DNA of 6,357 nucleotides. Origin: Chloroflexota bacterium (GTDB lineage Bacteria > Chloroflexota > Anaerolineae > Anaerolineales > Anaerolineaceae). The notes under the pieces are model-generated. The model was not told the origin of the DNA. It saw only the letters and a list, made by a program, of their open reading frames with translations, and did not search any database. The stretch covers positions 1 to 6,357 of the forward strand of contig JAEYTI010000009.1 of assembly GCA_023434145.1 (NCBI GenBank), read 5' to 3'. This document shows, piece by piece, positions 5,686 through 6,357 of the stretch; the first letter of the stretch is position 1; every line of letters begins with the position of its first letter. Position numbers and translations under genes: made by a program.

Positions 5686-6186
5686 ATGTCCCGCCGCCAC
5701 GTCCGACTCTCCAAACCGCTGGCCGAGCGCTTCCCACCCTCGGAGTCGTGCACTTGTGCCATCTGCACCGGCTACTGCGCCCGCCCCGGCTGGTGGACGG
5801 TTGCCGAAGCGGGGTCGGCGATCCGCGCGGGATATGCGGGGCGGATGATGATCGAGATCCCACCCGACCGATCGTTCTGCGTGCTCGCGCCCGCCTTTCG
5901 CGGCTGCGAGGGGCTGTTCGCTGCGCAGGAGTTCAGCCAGCGCGGCTGTACCTTTTTCGCGGACGGCTTGTGCGCGTTGCACGGCACCGGGCTGATGCCG
6001 CTGGAGTGCCGCTTCTGCCATCACGAGCGCGCGGGGCAGGGCGTGGCGTGTCATTTGGCGCTGGAGCACGATTGGGATACGCCAGCCGGGCAGGAATTGG
6101 TAGCGCTGTGGCAGCGGATCACCGGGTTCTGGAAGAAGCCGGTCAACCGGAGAATGCGGGATGCAATCAGGGGGGCGGGCGGCTAA
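5686..6186 (+). CDS. Small cysteine-rich protein, YkgJ-like putative Zn/Fe-binding domain
   Basis: A 166-residue cytoplasmic protein with 11 cysteines: C22, C24, C27, C31, C65, C74, C88, C96, C108, C111 and C122. The stretch CTFFADGLCALHGTGLMPLE followed by C108-R109-F110 resembles the second half of the YkgJ-type zinc/iron-chelating domain (C-x-F...C-x-(I/L)...P-L-x-C-R-F). The N-terminal CTCAICTGYC fits the first cysteine cluster, and HH (112-113) and H123 are further possible ligands. The family's biochemical role is poorly defined, so no reaction is proposed. No signal peptide or membrane segment is present. ATG 5686 is the only sensible start because it precedes the first cysteine cluster, and it has no ribosome binding site. 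Its GC content is higher than that of the kinase. The family assignment is moderate; the reading frame is strong. Confidence 0.75.
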   Translation: MSRRHVRLSKPLAERFPPSESCTCAICTGYCARPGWWTVAEAGSAIRAGYAGRMMIEIPPDRSFCVLAPAFRGCEGLFAAQEFSQRGCTFFADGLCALHGTGLMPLECRFCHHERAGQGVACHLALEHDWDTPAGQELVALWQRITGFWKKPVNRRMRDAIRGAGG

Positions 6187-6227
6187 AGCCACGGCTACAA
6201 CAACAAAGTCCCACCTTCGTGGGACTC
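6185..6227. repeat. REP-like palindromic repeat at the end of the YkgJ-like gene
   Basis: A 22-nt lead (AAAGCCACGGCTACAAC, then AACAA) precedes a perfect 8-bp hairpin: AGTCCCAC at 6207-6214, loop CTTC, GTGGGACT at 6219-6226. The lead-plus-hairpin layout resembles dispersed intergenic repeats remembered from cyanobacteria and Chloroflexota (CGGCTAC, then ACAAAGTCC and a hairpin). The repeat begins inside the TAA stop codon. It could also work as a weak terminator, although only a poor T-rich stretch follows. Confidence 0.5.
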
Positions 6228-6357
6228 GTTCCGGTTGGATTACAGGATTGATTTGCCTTTACTTACCCATATTTGTAACCACTCAACTCTGCCGGGCAGT
6301 AGTGTTTGAATCGCTCCCTTCAGGAGCCAAAAAAACGTTGTGCGCGTGCGGAAATTT
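6228..6357 (+). other. Terminal spacer without a supported gene
   Basis: A 5-bp hairpin, GCTCC (6313-6317) and GGAGC (6323-6327) with loop CTTCA, contains an AGGAG motif (6322-6326) that would be a good Shine-Dalgarno. Possible TTG (6338) or GTG (6340) starts follow at long spacing and the window ends 18 bp later. A gene could begin here with a hairpin-masked ribosome binding site, but the sequence is too short to judge. Confidence 0.2.

Noticed and set aside
5539..6192. 217-codon open frame on the - strand opposite the YkgJ-like gene
   Set aside because: It runs through the strong terminator and into the lipoprotein end, and its composition is that of antisense GC-rich sequence.
6338..6357. 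Start of a partial gene at the right edge (TTG 6338 or GTG 6340)
   Set aside because: Only about six codons are visible and spacing from AGGAG is 11-13 nt, which is not enough evidence for a gene.

Overview
The window looks like a chromosomal segment from a Chloroflexota bacterium, probably close to Anaerolineae. That is an inference from gene style: a soluble multi-PAS kinase with an EIHDGPIQ-type H-box, a lipoprotein-like protein with a Thr/Pro-rich stalk plus an NBR1-type Ig-like domain, and GC-rich genes separated by palindromic intergenic repeats. No rRNA, tRNA, CRISPR array, integrase or transposase gene is visible.

Layout. Positions 1-273 hold a nested inverted-repeat region (15-93), followed by a stretch open in the kinase frame (124-273). 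A soluble sensor histidine kinase with four PAS-like domains and a NarL-partner (HisKA_3) core follows on the + strand (274-2592). Convergent to it is an intracellular GH29 alpha-L-fucosidase on the - strand (2673-3938). The 413-bp divergent intergenic region (3939-4351) is dominated by a roughly 187-bp MITE/REP-like palindromic element (3971-4157). That element lies between the fucosidase ribosome binding site and the best candidate fucosidase promoter, so it is probably transcribed as a structured 5' leader. Next on the + strand come a secreted, probably lipid-anchored protein with an NBR1-Ig-like domain and two duplicated C-terminal beta domains (4352-5605), a strong intrinsic terminator (5617-5664), and a small cysteine-rich YkgJ-like putative metal-binding protein (5686-6186) that may be translated from a leaderless mRNA. 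A second, unrelated palindromic repeat starts at the stop codon of this last gene (6185-6227). The final 130 bp hold no gene I can support.

How the genes relate. They do not form an operon: the first pair is convergent, the second pair divergent, and the last gene is separated by a terminator. The kinase has no response regulator inside the window. The least ordinary material lies between the genes: the cloverleaf-capable element in the fucosidase leader, the GTTGATCGG/CCGATCAAC repeats ahead of the kinase, the unresolved kinase N-terminus, and the terminator/-10/ATG arrangement ahead of the YkgJ-like gene. I found no clear evidence for a wholly new multi-gene system.
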